Shown in pieces: positions 49,820 to 59,326 of a stretch of DNA of 64,000 nucleotides. Origin of the DNA: Flavobacteriaceae bacterium PS02334 (GTDB taxonomy: Bacteria > Bacteroidota > Bacteroidia > Flavobacteriales > Flavobacteriaceae); the NCBI GenBank assembly GCA_029959295.1, contig JASCOH010000003.1, positions 186,001-250,000 on the forward strand, read 5' to 3'. Under the pieces are notes generated by a model. It searched no databases. It saw only the letters and a list, made by a program, of their open reading frames with translations, and was not told the DNA's origin. The position numbers were made by a program, and so were the translations under genes. The stretch's first letter is position 1. Every line of letters starts with the position of its first letter.

Positions 49820-52800
49820 TTAGCTTCTCAAATATTTCTTTTGCTTAACGTAAGCTAATGCTGAAATCAATGCGACAATTGCTATAGAAACAAAGACGAA
49901 GTTTGGCGTTACCACTTTTTCACCGCTTGCGTAAGAGTGCAATCCGGTCAAGTAGAAATTTACTCCAAAATAAGTCATCATGATAGAATAAAAAGCGAAT
50001 ACGCTGAATACATTGAAAATCCAAGTTCCTCTTAAACCTGGTACCAATCTGGCGTGAATTACGAAAGCATAAACCATGATGCTGATCAAAGCCCAAGTTT
50101 CTTTTGGATCCCAGCCCCAGTAGCGTCCCCAGCTTTCATTTGCCCATTGGCCTCCTAAAAAGTTTCCAATCGTCAGCATTACCAAGCCTACAGTTAACGA
50201 CAATTCTGTAATATATGTAATTTCTTTAATACTTAATTCTAATTTCTTGCTGTTGTTTTTATTAGCAAAAATCATCAGAATTAAAGATACTAATCCTAAA
50301 ATCATACCTAAAGTAAACGGTCCATAACTCGCTACAATTACTGCAACGTGAATCATTAACCAATACGAATTCAAAACCGGCTGCAAGTTTGCAATCGCCG
50401 GATCCATCCAGTTCCAATGCGCAATCATCAAGATCATGGAAGCCACGAATGCTGTCGAAGCTACCGTCAATTGTGACTGTCTTCCGAAAGCCAACCCGAA
50501 GAACATGGTTGCCCAGCCTACATAAATCATCGATTCATAAGCGTCACTCCAAGGCGCGTGCCCTGAAATATACCATCTGGCAATCAGTCCTGCCGTGTGA
50601 AATACGAATAAAATTCCGATTAAAACATGAAAGCCTTTTACCGTAATATTAATCCATTTTCTGTTATTGAAAATCTTCATAATTGTAAACAAAAGCATGA
50701 AAACGCCTGCCATCATATACAAATAATAAAGCTTTTTAAAGACATCATATTTGTTGTATAAAATCTCTGAATTGATCTTATCTTCACTCGGACGAACCGC
50801 TTTTCCGTATTTCTTTTGGAAGGTATTCAAGCCTTCAATAAATTGGTCTGCCGCTTTGTAGCCGCCAGTTTTTCTAGCTTCCTGCAAAGAATACATATAA
50901 GCCGGAAGCACATTTTTCATATACGTAGAATCGGCTCCGGTTACGCCAGTTTCATTAAGCTCCAAATAAGAAACCCACTTGTTTGCTTTGTGATAAGGAA
51001 CTGGGAAAATCTTCAAAATCTTACCGCTCAAAGCTGCGTTTAAAAGCAATACTTTTTTATCAGCCTCGATAAAATCTTTTTGGAATTGATTCGGAACCGC
51101 AGCTTTAAACGCTTCATCCAAATAAGGAGACAATTTATAATTTCCTTGTTCGTCAAAAAAGCTGATAAACGAAACATATTCTGCCTTTAAATCAACGCCC
51201 AAAATCTTATGCAGGCTGTCATTGTGTTTCTTCAAATAAATGAAAGGCACGTTGAACCAAACTTCTGGATATTGTGACATTGACAAAAATACTTGATCCG
51301 AATTGTATCCTTTATAATGGTCGCTTTTGCTTACTTTACGGAGCAATTCTGAAGAAAAAGTATTGATTGGCTTCATTCTTCCGCCTTCGTCCTGAATGAT
51401 TGTCCTGCCAAATTTTGCCGCATGTTCAGGATTCACTTCAATGATTTTCAAAAGCGAATCCACTTGTTTTTCTGTAGGCAAAACTCTTTTTAACGGAGCC
51501 GCAGTTGATTTGCTGTGATTGTGTCCGGGCGCTGAATGGTCATGGTCGTGAACTTCTTGCGCAAAACCGCCAATACTTAAGAATAAAGCTAAAATCGTAA
51601 TCAATTTCGCTTTTTTAGCTTTCACTTTATCTAACATTTTTTTCACTTCTCCGAATCTTGAGTTTTTGTCAAACATAATTGCCATAAGGCCGATGTATAA
51701 AAGGAAATATCCGATGTAAGTAATCCAAGTTCCCCAGAAATCGTGGTTTACAGATAGCGCCGTAATGTCTGGCTCATACGTTTCTCTCAAATGTTCGTTG
51801 CTGTAATCATATGAAGCTTGGAAAAAACGGTAACCGCCATAATCCAATACATTATTCATGAAAATTTCATAGTCGAAAGGCTTTTGATCTTCTACTGTAA
51901 TTTTACTTCTAAAAGCAGAGAAATTCTTTAAAGTTCCAGGGTATTTTTCGGCAATAAAGTCGTTAAGCTTGATTTTGAAAGGCAATGTGTATACTTTGCT
52001 TCCGTAAAATAAAGTGTATTCTAAATTCCCTAGTTTGAAAGATTGCGGTTCGCCCAATTTTCCTTTTGAACCCATTAGCGTTACATCTTGCGATTTTCCT
52101 TCCGCTTTGATGGTTACAATTAAGGCATCATCAGACGTTTTATCTTTGTAGTCATTGTTCGATTCATAAGCTACTTTTCCTTTAATCGCAGGATCAGGGA
52201 AAACGAATTGCGCACCTCCAACATTATATAACGAACGGAACATCAAATTTTGCACAGAATCTTTGACAACCAAACCTTGCAATTTGTCGGCCATTCGCAT
52301 ATATTCCCCACCAAACGGAGCTTCCAAAGTATAAGCATCGCCAGTTTTAGTGACGTTTACCGCACCAGCCGTTTTCTTGTTGAAAGCAAAAAGCACGTTG
52401 TGGATATTTTGCACTTCACCTTCCTTTAGATAATGCTCGTGACGTGTTCCGCCACCAGATTCTACCATTTTCAGGTAAGTCGTTCCGTTGGCATCTTCCT
52501 TGATGGTTTCCTTGGCATTCATTACAAATTCCTTAAAAACAACCTCATACGGAATATCTCCGAATTTATCTTTTATAGAAAAATCATTGTTTACGGCAGG
52601 TGAAAGAAGCAATTCCTTCTCTTCTACTCGGCGTTTCATTTCCCCTTTATATTCGCCATCCACAAAAACATTCAGGAACGTTTTTTCAGAATAAATTTGA
52701 TTTTCTGACTGACCTTCAGCAATCGACATCATGCCCTCATAGCTGATATAACGTGTCCAAAATGCGCCAATCAAAATAAAAATAAAGGAAATATGAATCA

Positions 52801-53038
52801 GCAAAGTGGTCCATTTTTCCTTTTTATGTAATTTATATCTTTTTATGTTTCCAAGAAAATTGATTAGAAAAAACAACATTATGGCTTCAAACCACCAACT
52901 GTTGTAAATCAAAATTCGAGCGGTATCAGTGTTGTAGGCGTCTTCTACAAAGGTTCCGATTCCCATCGATATTGCGAAAACGATGAATAAAACAGCCATT
53001 AAGCGAGTGGAAAACAGGAAGGAAAAAATCTTATCCAT
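49820..53038 (-). CDS. Fused ResB/CcsA cytochrome c biogenesis protein
   Basis: Started at ATG 53038 (MDKIFSFLFSTRL), it has 1072 residues. The frame opens further to 53101, but a -7 promoter (53070-53077) lies inside that extension, so it is untranslated. The N-terminal ~500 residues are ResB/Ccs1-like (four helices with a large periplasmic domain). A His-rich linker (HDHDHSAPGHNH, about 495-506) follows, and the C-terminus is CcsA, with the WWD heme-handling motif WGRYWGWDPKETWA (about 969-982). It moves heme to apocytochromes c in the periplasm (system II). Fusions like this occur in Bacteroidota. Confidence 0.88.
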   Translation of the reverse strand: MDKIFSFLFSTRLMAVLFIVFAISMGIGTFVEDAYNTDTARILIYNSWWFEAIMLFFLINFLGNIKRYKLHKKEKWTTLLIHISFIFILIGAFWTRYISYEGMMSIAEGQSENQIYSEKTFLNVFVDGEYKGEMKRRVEEKELLLSPAVNNDFSIKDKFGDIPYEVVFKEFVMNAKETIKEDANGTTYLKMVESGGGTRHEHYLKEGEVQNIHNVLFAFNKKTAGAVNVTKTGDAYTLEAPFGGEYMRMADKLQGLVVKDSVQNLMFRSLYNVGGAQFVFPDPAIKGKVAYESNNDYKDKTSDDALIVTIKAEGKSQDVTLMGSKGKLGEPQSFKLGNLEYTLFYGSKVYTLPFKIKLNDFIAEKYPGTLKNFSAFRSKITVEDQKPFDYEIFMNNVLDYGGYRFFQASYDYSNEHLRETYEPDITALSVNHDFWGTWITYIGYFLLYIGLMAIMFDKNSRFGEVKKMLDKVKAKKAKLITILALFLSIGGFAQEVHDHDHSAPGHNHSKSTAAPLKRVLPTEKQVDSLLKIIEVNPEHAAKFGRTIIQDEGGRMKPINTFSSELLRKVSKSDHYKGYNSDQVFLSMSQYPEVWFNVPFIYLKKHNDSLHKILGVDLKAEYVSFISFFDEQGNYKLSPYLDEAFKAAVPNQFQKDFIEADKKVLLLNAALSGKILKIFPVPYHKANKWVSYLELNETGVTGADSTYMKNVLPAYMYSLQEARKTGGYKAADQFIEGLNTFQKKYGKAVRPSEDKINSEILYNKYDVFKKLYYLYMMAGVFMLLFTIMKIFNNRKWINITVKGFHVLIGILFVFHTAGLIARWYISGHAPWSDAYESMIYVGWATMFFGLAFGRQSQLTVASTAFVASMILMIAHWNWMDPAIANLQPVLNSYWLMIHVAVIVASYGPFTLGMILGLVSLILMIFANKNNSKKLELSIKEITYITELSLTVGLVMLTIGNFLGGQWANESWGRYWGWDPKETWALISIMVYAFVIHARLVPGLRGTWIFNVFSVFAFYSIMMTYFGVNFYLTGLHSYASGEKVVTPNFVFVSIAIVALISALAYVKQKKYLRS

Positions 53039-53069
53039 GAGAGTGGAATTACATAGTTTAAAAGTACGG

Positions 53070-53077
53070 CAAAAGTA
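53070..53077 (-). promoter_or_regulatory. -7 promoter element of the cytochrome c biogenesis gene
   Basis: The minus strand reads TACTTTTG (TAnnTTTG), about 32 bases before the preferred start at 53038. It decides against the longer frame. Confidence 0.45.
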
Positions 53078-53323
53078 AGCAAAAATGTTTGAACGAATCA
53101 TTAATGATTATCCCGCCTTTTGGTAAATCCTTGTTAATTTTTTCTAAATATTTTGAAACATTATCATTAGAGATTGTCATTTTTTGTAAATTATAGCTGT
53201 AACTGCTTCAAGAATTACATTTTACAAGAAGCGAAAAGTCTTATATGAACTTCCAGAATCTGGATTACATTTTATACAAAACAGTAATCCTAATAATTCA
53301 TAAGTAATTCCTAAATTAGCGCC

Positions 53324-54088
53324 ATGATTAAAGTAACCGTTATCGGCTCAGGAAATGTTGCGCAGCATCTGATTCAGGCTTTTAAAAATAGCAATGAAAT
53401 TGAGCTGTCGCAAGTTTTTTCAAGAGAAATTGAAACTATTTCGCATCTCCTTGACCGTTCAAAAATCACGAATGACTGGCAAGCGCTTTCAAAATCAGAT
53501 ATTTATGTAATTGCTGTTTCTGATAGCGCCATTGCGGAAGTTTCTTCAAAACTGCCTTTCAAAAATAGATTTGTTGTGCACACTTCGGGAAGCGTTCCTT
53601 TGGAAGAACTGGATTCTAAAAACCGACGCGGTGTTTTTTATCCGTTGCAAACTTTTACAAAGAATAAAGAAGTAGATTTTTCAATAATCCCGACTTGTCT
53701 TGAAAGTGAATTCGACGATGATTATACTATTTTGGAAGACTTGGCGGAAGCCATAAAAAGCAAGCATTACTTGATCAGTTCGAGCCAAAGAAAGTCGCTT
53801 CACGTTGCCGCAGTTTTTGTGAATAATTTCACGAATCACATGTATCAAATTGGGAAAGATATTTGCGGAGAACACCAGCTTCCGTTTGAAATATTAAAAC
53901 CTTTGATTGCTGAAACAGCCAATAAAGTGCAAAGCCTCTCGCCTCTTGAGGCGCAAACCGGACCAGCCAAAAGGCACGACCAGAATACGATTGACGCACA
54001 TTTAGCGTTACTTACAGACATAAATCAAAAAGAAATTTATAAAATACTAACACAATCCATTCAACATTCTCATGTCAAAAAGTTATAA
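53324..54088 (+). CDS. Rossmann-fold DUF2520 protein
   Basis: The 254 residues begin IKVTVIGSGNVAQHLIQAF, a dinucleotide-binding motif (about 2-20). HTSGSVPLEEL and GVFYPLQTFTK follow, the latter typical of the F420/NADP-oxidoreductase-like and DUF2520 combination. The C-terminal half is helical. It is likely a cytoplasmic reductase of unknown substrate. It overlaps the KdsC-like gene by 17 bases and opens a tightly packed housekeeping cluster. Confidence 0.85.
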   Translation: MIKVTVIGSGNVAQHLIQAFKNSNEIELSQVFSREIETISHLLDRSKITNDWQALSKSDIYVIAVSDSAIAEVSSKLPFKNRFVVHTSGSVPLEELDSKNRRGVFYPLQTFTKNKEVDFSIIPTCLESEFDDDYTILEDLAEAIKSKHYLISSSQRKSLHVAAVFVNNFTNHMYQIGKDICGEHQLPFEILKPLIAETANKVQSLSPLEAQTGPAKRHDQNTIDAHLALLTDINQKEIYKILTQSIQHSHVKKL

Positions 54089-54599
54089 GGAAATCATGAA
54101 CGACATCACCACTTTTATTTTTGATGTCGATGGCGTTCTGACCGATAGTTCTGTTCATATTACGCCGACGGGCGAAATGCTTCGCGTGATGAATATCCGT
54201 GATGGTTTTGCCATGAAAGCAGCCATTGAAAGCGGTTATCACGTTTGCATTATTTCTGGAGGAAGCAATGAAGGCGTGCGAATTCGCTTGAAAAATCTTG
54301 GAATTAAAGATATTCATTTGGCTTGTCCTGATAAAGTGGAAAAATTTAAAGAATATACTGAATTGTACAATATCAAGCCAGAACAAGTGCTATATATGGG
54401 CGACGACATTCCAGATTATCACGTGATGAAATTGGTCGGATTGCCAACTTGTCCGCAAGACGCAAGCCCTGAAATTAAAGGAATCAGCAACTATATTTCA
54501 CACAAAAATGGCGGTCGTGGCGCAGTTCGCGATGTGATCGAGCAGGTCATGAAAGTGCAAGGAAAATGGATGGAATATTTTGATGGAAAACACGATTAG
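54072..54599 (+). CDS. kdsC: KdsC-like HAD phosphatase
   Basis: The 175 residues show HAD motif I as FIFDVDGVLTDSS (D18, D20), a small or absent cap, and late YMGDDIPDYHVMK. These agree with the KdsC family, which dephosphorylates KDO 8-phosphate in LPS inner-core synthesis. The ATG lies inside the end of the DUF2520 gene (17-base overlap). A partner kdsA/kdsB is not in the window, so the substrate is assigned by family only. Confidence 0.82.
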   Translation: MSKSYKEIMNDITTFIFDVDGVLTDSSVHITPTGEMLRVMNIRDGFAMKAAIESGYHVCIISGGSNEGVRIRLKNLGIKDIHLACPDKVEKFKEYTELYNIKPEQVLYMGDDIPDYHVMKLVGLPTCPQDASPEIKGISNYISHKNGGRGAVRDVIEQVMKVQGKWMEYFDGKHD

Positions 54600-54751
54600 A
54601 ATTATAAGTTATAAATTATGAGTTATGAGTTTTGCTCTCTGGGCTTACTTTCTACTCTTGAATTCGTAATTTATAACTCAATTCTCACTTTTAATTTCTC
54701 ACTTCTAAATTCGCAATCCGAATCATAAATTATAATTCATAACTAAAAAGA

Positions 54752-55678
54752 ATGGCTTTTTTAAAACTGATACGCTTCCAAAATCTCATCATGCTGGCAA
54801 TCATGCAGCTTGTTTTTCGCTATGGATTTTTAGCATTGCAGGAAATTCCTTTGGCACTAAACGATTGGCAGTACTTGATTTTAGTACTTTCAACGGTTTG
54901 CATCGCTGCGGGCGGTTATTTAATCAACAATATTTTCGACAAAGCAACTGACGAAATAAACAAGCCTGATGATGTTGTTGTCGGCAAAAGTATTTCTGAA
55001 GCAATGGCTTACAATATTTACATGGCATTAAACATAATTGGTGTCGGAGCCGGATTTTACCTTTCAAATGTCATCGAAAGACCAGGATTTTCGCTTTTAT
55101 TTATAGTTATTTCAGGAACGCTTTATTTGTATGCTTCGGGACTAAAACAAACTTTATTGGTCGGAAATATTATCGTCGCTTTATTACTTTCTCTAAGCAT
55201 AATTATCATTGGTATTTTTGATTTATTGCCAACGATAAATCCAGATAACCAAGCCGGAATGGGCTTGCTTTTCAAGATATTATTAGATTATGCAGTTTTT
55301 GCTTTTATTATAAATTTCATCAGGGAAATAGTTAAAGATTTAGAAGATGTAAATGGTGATTACAATCAAGGAATGAATACGTTACCAATTTCATTGGGAG
55401 TTGCAAGAACTGTAAAAGTAGTTTTCGGATTAAGCTTTATTCCGTTGGGATTGATTATTTATTATGTCAATGAAAATTTATTTTCTAACAATCTATATTA
55501 TGCTACGATTTATGGATTACTCTTGATTCTAGGGCCATTATTGTATTTTACGATTAAGATATTCTCAGCTAAGAATCAGAAAGATTTCAATCACTTGAGT
55601 AAAGTCTTGAAAATCGTGATTTTCTTCGGAATTCTCTCTATCGCAGTTATCAATTTCAATATAAAATATGCTTACTAA
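54752..55678 (+). CDS. UbiA-family prenyltransferase
   Basis: The 308 residues carry about eight membrane helices and the two Asp-rich prenyl-diphosphate motifs: NNIFDKATDEINKPD (about 67-81) and REIVKDLEDVNGDYNQG. This places it with membrane aromatic/glycerol prenyltransferases; Flavobacteriia members are often annotated as geranylgeranylglycerol-phosphate geranylgeranyltransferase. The acceptor cannot be told from sequence. It overlaps maf by 11 bases. Confidence 0.85.
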   Translation: MAFLKLIRFQNLIMLAIMQLVFRYGFLALQEIPLALNDWQYLILVLSTVCIAAGGYLINNIFDKATDEINKPDDVVVGKSISEAMAYNIYMALNIIGVGAGFYLSNVIERPGFSLLFIVISGTLYLYASGLKQTLLVGNIIVALLLSLSIIIIGIFDLLPTINPDNQAGMGLLFKILLDYAVFAFIINFIREIVKDLEDVNGDYNQGMNTLPISLGVARTVKVVFGLSFIPLGLIIYYVNENLFSNNLYYATIYGLLLILGPLLYFTIKIFSAKNQKDFNHLSKVLKIVIFFGILSIAVINFNIKYAY

Positions 55679-56258
55679 TTTAAAAGGATACACAATCATA
55701 TTAGCTTCTGGTTCGCCGAGAAGACAGCAGTTTTTCAAAGACATGCATTTGGATTTTGAAGTACGCTTGAAAGAAGTGGATGAAATTTTTCCAGATGATT
55801 TGAAAGCTTCAGAAATCACTGATTTTCTTGCAGTTTTAAAAGCAAATGCTTTTCAAGAAGAACTGAAATCAACTGATATTTTAGTGACCAGCGACACGAT
55901 TGTTTGGCATAATGGGAAAGCTTTGGGCAAGCCAAAAGATTATGACGATGCTTTTTATATCTTGAAATCTTTGTCAAATTCTACACATGAAGTTTTTACT
56001 TCCGTATGTTTTAAAACCAAGGATAAAATTGACATTATAAACGAAACTACAAAGGTAACTTTCAGCATTTTATCTGACGAAGCAATCGCTTATTATCTTG
56101 AAAACTTCAAGCCTTACGACAAAGCAGGCGCTTATGGAATTCAAGAATGGATTGGCCTTGTGGGAATCAGCAAAATTGAAGGTTCTTATTCAAATGTTGT
56201 CGGGCTTCCGGTGCAAAAAGTTTACGAATATTTTGCTAACTTTGGTAAAAACAGCTAA
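55668..56258 (+). CDS. maf: Maf-like nucleotide pyrophosphatase
   Basis: The 196 residues have the Maf landmarks ASGSPRRQQFF (13-23), LVTSDTIVWHNGKALGKPKD and the later YDKAGAYGIQEW. Maf proteins hydrolyse non-canonical or modified NTPs and were linked to septum inhibition. The protein is cytoplasmic. It overlaps the UbiA gene by 11 bases, and the MscS gene follows after 2 bases, so all are translated together. Confidence 0.93.
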   Translation: MLTNLKGYTIILASGSPRRQQFFKDMHLDFEVRLKEVDEIFPDDLKASEITDFLAVLKANAFQEELKSTDILVTSDTIVWHNGKALGKPKDYDDAFYILKSLSNSTHEVFTSVCFKTKDKIDIINETTKVTFSILSDEAIAYYLENFKPYDKAGAYGIQEWIGLVGISKIEGSYSNVVGLPVQKVYEYFANFGKNS

Positions 56259-56260
56259 AA

Positions 56261-56791
56261 ATGTCCTTTTTCCAAGATTATTACACTGAAATTATTACGA
56301 CAATAGTTTTACTGGTTTCTGTCATGGTAATTCGTTTTACAGTTTCAAAATTTGTAAAACGCTATGCAAAACATGCTGAAATAAGCGAACACCGAGCCGT
56401 TTTGATTAGCAAATACATAAATATTGCAATTACGATATTGACAATTGCTGGCGTTTTCATTATCTGGGGCGTAAAAACTAATGATATTTACAAAGTGCTT
56501 ACAGCAATTATCACTTTAGTCGGCGTTGCCTTTTTTGCGCAATGGTCGATTTTAAGCAATATCACTTCGGGAGTCATTTTGTTTTTTTCTTTTCCTTTCA
56601 GAATTGGAGACACGATTAGAATTCACGACAAAGACTTTCCGTTGGAAGCTGAAATTGATGATATTAAAGCTTTTCATACTTATTTAAGGACTAAAGAAGG
56701 CGAATTAGTTACTTATCCAAACAATCTTTTACTCCAAAAAGGCGTTTCAATTGTAAATATTCAAAAGGAAGAAAGAGAATTTACCGACTAA
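56261..56791 (+). CDS. Small MscS-family mechanosensitive channel
   Basis: The 176 residues have three membrane helices and the MscS core: FAQWSILSNITSGVILFFSFPFRIGDTIRI (about 90-119), with the pore-lining and beta-domain entry, then LRTKEGELVTYPNNLLLQKGVSI. The C-terminal alpha/beta domain is reduced. It releases solutes under hypo-osmotic stress. It is the last gene of the cluster that starts at DUF2520. Confidence 0.88.
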   Translation: MSFFQDYYTEIITTIVLLVSVMVIRFTVSKFVKRYAKHAEISEHRAVLISKYINIAITILTIAGVFIIWGVKTNDIYKVLTAIITLVGVAFFAQWSILSNITSGVILFFSFPFRIGDTIRIHDKDFPLEAEIDDIKAFHTYLRTKEGELVTYPNNLLLQKGVSIVNIQKEEREFTD

Positions 56792-56871
56792 ATTTAACAT
56801 TGCATTGGCGAATTCCAATGTATAGTATTTTGTAATTTCACGTAAAACGCTAACCAAACCACAAATTACAA

Positions 56872-58707
56872 ATGCTTAAAAAACTAAAAATCTTTTTAAT
56901 TCTTTTCACTATCTGCAGCTGTCAAATCATTTCAGCTCAAGAAAAGCCTGTTAAAAAAGATTCATTGCGTGGTTACCGAAGCATTGAAGCCTATTCGAAA
57001 AAGCGCGGTTTTACAAAATTTCTGCATAAATTAATCTTCAAATCTGTAGATTCAAAAAAACCTAAAAATAAAAAGAAGGATAAAGTTGTCCTTAAAGATT
57101 ATGGAAAGGTCGAAGGCAAAATCGTCAGAAATATTCACATCACGACTTTAGATCCTTTCGGATTTTCTGAAAAAGATTCAACTCGAAAAGCACGAAATGG
57201 TTTTGAGCGCTTTGGAAATAGAGTCCATATAAAATCTGCCAAACTGACTATTAAAAATCTGCTCTTGATAAAGAGAAACAAGCCTTTAGATTCCCTTTTG
57301 GTTAAAGAATCTGAGCGTTTGATCAGAAGCCAGCGTTATGTTCGCGCTGTTGATATTAGAACTGAAATAGCTTCCGCTGGCTCAGATTCTGTTGATGTTT
57401 ATATTCGAGTTTTAGATTCTTGGAGCCTTATTCCAAATGCTGCAGGTTCTACTTCTAGGACTACTTTTGAGCTTACGGAAAGAAACTTTTTAGGTTCTGG
57501 CCATGAATGGGACAACACCTATCGCCAGAGTTTTAATGATGGAAGAAGCGCATTCAGCACGAGATATACGGTGCCGAATATCATGAATACTTACATCAAA
57601 ACATCTTTGGCTTACAGCTATGATGCAGAAAGAAACATGTCAAAAAGCATAAATATTGATCGTCCGTTTTTCTCTCCTTTTGCAAAATGGGGTGCCGGAA
57701 TTTATGTTGCACAAGATTATAGAAGAGATTCACTGCCAGATAATATTGGAAAATTAGCCATCCAAAGCTATAAATTTGGTACGCAGGACGTTTGGGTGGG
57801 TAAATCATTGCAAATTTTTGAAGGCGATTCTGAAGAAGACAGAACCACGAATTTTATTACTTCCCTGCGATTTCTTCGTAAAAATTTTGTGGAACAACCG
57901 CAAACAGCTTATGATACTTTAAATTATTATTCCGATGAAAATTTCTTTTTAACCGGATTTGGAGTCAGTTCTAGAAAATACATTCAAGACAAATACCTTT
58001 TCAATTATGGAATTACAGAAGACGTTGCCATCGGAAAAGTGTATGCGCTGACATTGGGCTACCAAAATAAAAATCATATCAACAGGATGTATTTTGGTGG
58101 GCGTTTTGCTTACGGGCAATATTTTAAATGGGGCTATTTCAGTACCAATATAGAATACGGAACCTTCTTTCGTGGACCAATAACAGAGCAAACCACTTTT
58201 TCTTTAGAAGTAAATTATTTTACAAATCTTATCAATTTGGGAGAATGGAGAATTCGCCAATTTATTAAGCCCAGAGTCGTAATCGGAACCAATCGCTATG
58301 AAACTATTGCAGATCGAATTGATATAAATGAAGATAACGGAATTCCTGGTTTTAGAAGCTATTATTTAAGAGGAACAAAAAAGATGCAGCTCATGCTTCA
58401 AACGCAATCATATTCTCCTTGGAATTTGGGCGGTTTTCGTATCAATCCTTTTCTTAATGCTACAATCAGCATGATAAGCAACAATAATGACAACCTTTGG
58501 AAAGGAAAAGCCTATTCGCAAGTTGGAGTCGGAATTATGATCAGTAATGACTTTTTAGTCTTTAATAATTTTCAATTTTCGTTTTCATACTATCCTTCCA
58601 TCCCAGAAAGTGGAGATAATGTTATCCAAACTAACTCCTTGAAAAACAACGACTATACCTTGCCAAATTATGAATTTGGGAAGCCTGAAATCGTTCCTTA
58701 CAAATAA
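56872..58707 (+). CDS. Outer-membrane barrel protein with POTRA-like N-terminus
   Basis: The 611 residues begin with a signal peptide (MLKKLKIFLILFTICSCQIISA). The segment EGKIVRNIHITTLDPFGFSE (about 81-100) followed by NRPLDSLLVKESERLIRSQRYVRAVDI has the beta-alpha-alpha-beta rhythm of a POTRA-type domain, and the rest (about 170-611) is beta-strand-rich with aromatic ends. It resembles BamA/TamA relatives, although the BamA lid motif was not located. An 80-base gap separates it from the MscS gene. Confidence 0.72.
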   Translation: MLKKLKIFLILFTICSCQIISAQEKPVKKDSLRGYRSIEAYSKKRGFTKFLHKLIFKSVDSKKPKNKKKDKVVLKDYGKVEGKIVRNIHITTLDPFGFSEKDSTRKARNGFERFGNRVHIKSAKLTIKNLLLIKRNKPLDSLLVKESERLIRSQRYVRAVDIRTEIASAGSDSVDVYIRVLDSWSLIPNAAGSTSRTTFELTERNFLGSGHEWDNTYRQSFNDGRSAFSTRYTVPNIMNTYIKTSLAYSYDAERNMSKSINIDRPFFSPFAKWGAGIYVAQDYRRDSLPDNIGKLAIQSYKFGTQDVWVGKSLQIFEGDSEEDRTTNFITSLRFLRKNFVEQPQTAYDTLNYYSDENFFLTGFGVSSRKYIQDKYLFNYGITEDVAIGKVYALTLGYQNKNHINRMYFGGRFAYGQYFKWGYFSTNIEYGTFFRGPITEQTTFSLEVNYFTNLINLGEWRIRQFIKPRVVIGTNRYETIADRIDINEDNGIPGFRSYYLRGTKKMQLMLQTQSYSPWNLGGFRINPFLNATISMISNNNDNLWKGKAYSQVGVGIMISNDFLVFNNFQFSFSYYPSIPESGDNVIQTNSLKNNDYTLPNYEFGKPEIVPYK

Positions 58708-58769
58708 ATTAAATCAATTGGCACAGTTATTGGATTTTGCTTTTTCAAATAATACAAAAAAGCAAGATT

Positions 58770-59216
58770 ATGAAAACTCTAAAAATTTTATTAGCAGGAT
58801 TTGCAGTGATTTTGTCAAGTTCGCTTCAGGCACAAGTTTCGGTTAATGTCAACATCGGCGGGCGTCCAGATTGGGCTCCGGTCGCTTACACAGAAGCAAA
58901 TTATTATTATCTTCCTGATGTGGAAGCCTATTATGACGTGAGAGCTTCCAATTTTATTTATGCAAACAACGGAAGCTGGATTCATGCGAGAAGCTTACCT
59001 GCAAGATACAGAAGCTATGATTTATACAGCGGTCCGAAAGTAGTTTTGACAGATTATCGAGGCAACCGTCCTTACACCCACTTTAAAACACACAGAGTTA
59101 AATATTATCACGGCTACCGCGCACCGCAAACCGTAGTCGTTAGAGAAGTTCATCACAAAAAACATCATAAAACGCACAAGCCAGCCAAACATCACGGACA
59201 CCATCATAACCATTAA
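58770..59216 (+). CDS. Secreted protein with His-rich tail
   Basis: Started at ATG 58770 (MKTLKILLAGFAVILSSSLQAQ), it has 148 residues and a signal peptide. The centre is Tyr-rich (NYYYLPDVEAYYDVRASNF), and the last 25 residues are mostly His and Lys (HHKKHHKTHKPAKHHGHHHNH), a likely metal-binding or adhesive tail. It is exported. A family is not recognised beyond a general likeness to Bacteroidota secreted Tyr-rich proteins. It has a strong terminator at 59227-59252. Confidence 0.68.
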   Translation: MKTLKILLAGFAVILSSSLQAQVSVNVNIGGRPDWAPVAYTEANYYYLPDVEAYYDVRASNFIYANNGSWIHARSLPARYRSYDLYSGPKVVLTDYRGNRPYTHFKTHRVKYYHGYRAPQTVVVREVHHKKHHKTHKPAKHHGHHHNH

Positions 59217-59226
59217 AAAACACAGA

Positions 59227-59252
59227 AGAGAGCCAAGTAGGCTCTCTTTTTT
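59227..59252 (+). terminator. Terminator of the His-rich protein gene
   Basis: AGAGAGCC pairs with GGCTCTCT over a 5-base loop, with a T tract. Confidence 0.85.
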
Positions 59253-59294
59253 GTTAAAGTCAATCGCAAAAAAAGCAGCGCAAAGATTAATTAT

Positions 59295-59302
59295 TATATT
59301 TG
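59295..59302 (+). promoter_or_regulatory. -7 promoter element of the PIG-L operon
   Basis: TATATTTG matches TAnnTTTG 24 bases before ATG 59327. It would be inside the reading frame if the ATG at 59300 were used, so it sets the start. Confidence 0.5.
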
Positions 59303-59326
59303 AAGCTATTGTCTTATAAATTCAAA

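Noticed and set aside
49820-53101. Longer start at 53101 for the cytochrome c biogenesis gene
   Set aside because: The extra 21 residues contain a -7 promoter box on the coding strand and are not membrane-like; ATG 53038 fits the family start.
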